64,000 nt of DNA, from positions 18,689 to 82,688 of the forward strand of contig CAITUY010000031.1 in the NCBI GenBank assembly GCA_903895695.1, written 5' to 3'. The notes under the pieces are model-generated. The model was not told the origin of the DNA. It did no database searches and saw only the letters and a list, made by a program, of their open reading frames with translations. Source of the stretch: an uncultured bacterium. GTDB lineage: Bacteria; Verrucomicrobiota; Kiritimatiellia; CAIKKV01; CAITUY01. Shown here piece after piece: positions 62,583 through 64,000 of this stretch (its first letter is position 1; the number at the start of each line of letters is the position of its first letter). A program made the position numbers and the translations under genes.

Positions 62583-62924
62583 TCAATCGGCTTTGGCTTT
62601 CAGGGAGGCGATGCCCAGGTCGCTGGCCGGCGATGCGCCGCCGGCTTCGATCTCCGTCACGGGTTTTGTGGTGAACAGGTATTGCTTCATCGCGGCGTCG
62701 AACGTGGACACGCGACGGCGCAGATACTCGTGCAACATGGTGGCGTGCTCTATTTCCTCGTCGCGGTTGTGAAGGAGAATCGCCTTCAACGCCGCGTCGT
62801 CCGTGCGGTCGGCTCGCTGGTTATAGTAGTCGATCGCCTCCAGCTCTTCCTGGAAACTGGCCAAGGCGCGGTGTACATTCCGGGCATCGGCCGACAGATC
62901 CTGTTCATTGTAACCACTGCTCAT
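62583..62924 (-). CDS. Encapsulated ferritin (EncFtn) with C-terminal targeting peptide
   Basis: A 113-residue helical ferroxidase cargo. Iron ligands line up with the Rhodospirillum EncFtn site as E27, E57 and H60, with Y34 nearby (LEAIDYYNQRAD and RDEEIEHATML). The C-terminus SDLGIASLKAKAD matches the encapsulin loading peptide (LGIxSLK). It is translated from ATG 62924 behind AAGGGG and directly followed by the encapsulin gene. Together they oxidise and store iron in a shell of about 25 nm class. Confidence 0.95.
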   Translation of the reverse strand: MSSGYNEQDLSADARNVHRALASFQEELEAIDYYNQRADRTDDAALKAILLHNRDEEIEHATMLHEYLRRRVSTFDAAMKQYLFTTKPVTEIEAGGASPASDLGIASLKAKAD

Positions 62925-63314
62925 GTCGATTCCCCTTCAGGCGTCCGTTGTTTTTGGTAACGGCTCGATCAACAAGGTTCGAGGGCCCTGAAGCGTTGCC
63001 GCCGTGTGCAACTATGCAACCGGTGCCGGAGGCGGGCAACTTCGATTTACGCTAGTTTCGTGGGCGAAAACCCTTGCTCCGGACCGAGCGGCCGGTATGG
63101 TGAGCGTCCGACGCGCCACACCCATCCATTTCGGTTCGCATCACTTTTCACTATTTCGGTCTGGCCCTGCCGGCTCTAATGAGCGCTGCCGCCGAAAGGG
63201 AGAGTCTGCATGGGTTCATGGCTGTTGGGGTGTGATTGACCGGTCGCCAGAGATGGACTATGTTCTTAGTCAGAGTGAAGTACCGTGGCGACAGCGTAAA
63301 CAGGAGAGGTGTAA
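62925..63314. other. Gene-free stretch of about 390 bp
   Basis: No convincing gene on either strand. It must contain the divergent control regions for the encapsulin operon (minus) and the DUF433 gene (plus). A short direct repeat, TGCAACTATGCAAC, occurs near 63006-63019. A good promoter for the plus-strand side is at 63236-63264. Confidence 0.6.
63236..63264 (+). promoter_or_regulatory. Candidate promoter of the DUF433/DUF5615 pair
   Basis: TTGACC (63236-63241) and TATGTT (63259-63264) at the ideal 17-bp spacing. A strong ribosome-binding site (AGGAGAGG at about 63302-63309) precedes ATG 63315. Confidence 0.5.
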
Positions 63315-63577
63315 ATGAGCACAGTCGTTGAACAAACCTATCGTTACATCGTTGCGGTGCCGGGGTGCGGTTGGGCCGTCCAGTCATCGGAGGAACCCGT
63401 ATTGGGGTCCACGACATACTGGGGTTGATCCTGACGGGTTCGACGGTTGACGAGGCGGGCAAGAGTTTCCCCTCTATTACGCGAGCCCAAGTGTACGAGT
63501 CTTTGGCCTACTACGAAGACCATAAGGCGGAAATCGATCTCGCCGTTGCCGAGCAGATGGCGGAAATTTCTGCGTGA
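63315..63577 (+). pseudogene. DUF433-family antitoxin with a -1 frameshift in a G run
   Basis: Starting at ATG 63315 the frame reads MSTVVEQTYRYIVAVPG and then goes wrong at GGGG (63362-63365), ending at 63426. The next frame, from 63365, continues the family exactly: RPVIGGTRIGVHDILG and ITRAQVYESLAYYEDHKAEI. One more G would join the two into a protein of 87 residues. DUF433 proteins are antitoxins of DUF5615 nucleases. The stop overlaps the GTG of the DUF5615 remnant. Confidence 0.8.
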
Positions 63578-63752
63578 AGTTCCTGCTGGACCACGACGTC
63601 CCGGCCGAGGTCGGACGCGTGCTGGCGCAAGCCGGCCACACCGTTGTGCACGTCTTTGGCGCAAGACGCGCATTGCGGAATGCGCTCACATCATTCGACT
63701 GATCAACATGGCAGGCGTAAGTGGCGTGACCGGCAATGTCAGTTTCGCGCGA
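63574..63752 (+). pseudogene. DUF5615 PIN-like toxin with an internal deletion
   Basis: GTG 63574 overlaps the DUF433 stop (GTGA). The N-terminus VKFLLDHDVPAEVGRVLAQA is the DUF5615 start, but the frame ends at 63702 after 42 codons. In another frame from 63663 the C-terminal family segment CAHIIRLINMAGVSGVTGN is found. The middle of the gene, probably about 50 codons, is missing between these, near 63660. The toxin is therefore inactive. Confidence 0.75.
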
Positions 63753-63892
63753 GGGTGGTCGCCGACGGGTCCCTGCCGAGCGCCGCCAGCAAATGGGAGA
63801 TGGCGAAGGAGCACCTGAATGGAGTGACGAACGGAGAAACTGGCGCCGGTGCAATCGTCTTTCTTCCAAGAAACTCCCTGGTCGGCACTTTT

Positions 63893-64000
63893 TCACGGCG
63901 TGACTGCAACGAGTTCAAATCCAAGTGTTTGGGCCTGCCTGCGCAGGCGGTTTTCCAGTCGTTGCTTGTGGAGCACTTCGTTGCGCGCAAAGACCGTCTC
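63893..64000 (-). CDS. Possible C-terminal end of a transposase-like protein (partial)
   Basis: Minus-strand reading from the window edge gives 35 codons ending at TGA 63893-63895: FARNEVLHKQRLENRLRRQA and then LGFELVAVTP. The basic helix followed by LGFELV resembles tails of transposases. It is too short to name a family. A plus-strand frame through the same bases is also open, so the coding strand is uncertain. Confidence 0.35.
   Translation of the reverse strand, partial: ETVFARNEVLHKQRLENRLRRQAQTLGFELVAVTP

Noticed and set aside
63004..63318. 104-codon frame in the gap before the DUF433 gene
   Set aside because: No start signal, no recognisable domain, and it covers the best promoter and the ribosome-binding site of the next gene.
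1..64000. CRISPR array, tRNA, rRNA or riboswitch
   Set aside because: None seen on reading; in particular the region ahead of metY is too short and lacks the expected conserved pairings for a SAM riboswitch.

Overview
The window is GC-rich and gene-dense, with no rRNA, tRNA or CRISPR array that I could find. It suggests a Gram-negative, envelope-rich bacterium: a TolC/adaptor/RND export trio, a large surface-glycan locus and a GspK/L/M-like type II secretion fragment. The mix of GC-rich coding, PA14 membrane proteins, degraded addiction modules and an encapsulin would fit a PVC-group bacterium (for example Kiritimatiellota or Verrucomicrobiota). That placement is inference, and no marker gene here settles it.

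Region 1 (1-8.35 kb): the 3' end of a NeuB-like sialic/nonulosonic acid synthase, a KdsC-like HAD phosphatase and an SDR dehydrogenase. An apparently self-contained TolC / adaptor / HME-RND efflux operon follows, then an aldehyde dehydrogenase. Region 2 (8.35-51.1 kb): a surface-polysaccharide locus of nearly 43 kb, almost all on the plus strand, with many genes joined by ATGA or GTGA stop/start overlaps. It holds eight class I SAM methyltransferases, about a dozen soluble glycosyltransferases (GT2, GT4 and other GT-B), six large polytopic GT-C-like membrane proteins, and sugar-precursor enzymes (a CMP-sugar synthetase, an enolase-superfamily dehydratase, a transketolase, a ketopantoate-reductase homologue and a WecE-type aminotransferase). 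It also has WbqC, an ArnE/F-like half flippase, two hexapeptide acyltransferases, a radical SAM/SPASM protein and two membrane-anchored PA14-like proteins. The genes look like a pathway that makes activated amino and ulosonic sugars, assembles and methylates a glycan, and transfers lipid-linked sugars at the membrane. One GT2 gene is broken by a perfect 85-bp tandem duplication and also carries a ten-G tract.

Region 3 (51.2-57.9 kb): recN; a minus-strand GspK/GspL/GspM-like operon whose first protein has an added membrane hairpin; then metY, a ThiS-like sulfur carrier and a MoeB/ThiF-like activating enzyme. The last three match the protein-thiocarboxylate route to homocysteine. Region 4 (57.9-60.2 kb): a small defence/addiction island with brnT/brnA behind a palindromic promoter, the tail of a lost XRE antitoxin, an Mrr-type restriction endonuclease, a truncated addiction-module protein and an unknown 157-residue protein.

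Region 5 (60.2-64 kb): an NCS2-like permease, then on the minus strand an encapsulated ferritin and its encapsulin shell. The right edge holds a decayed DUF433/DUF5615 toxin-antitoxin pair (frameshift plus internal deletion) and a minus-strand reading frame that may be the tail of a transposase.
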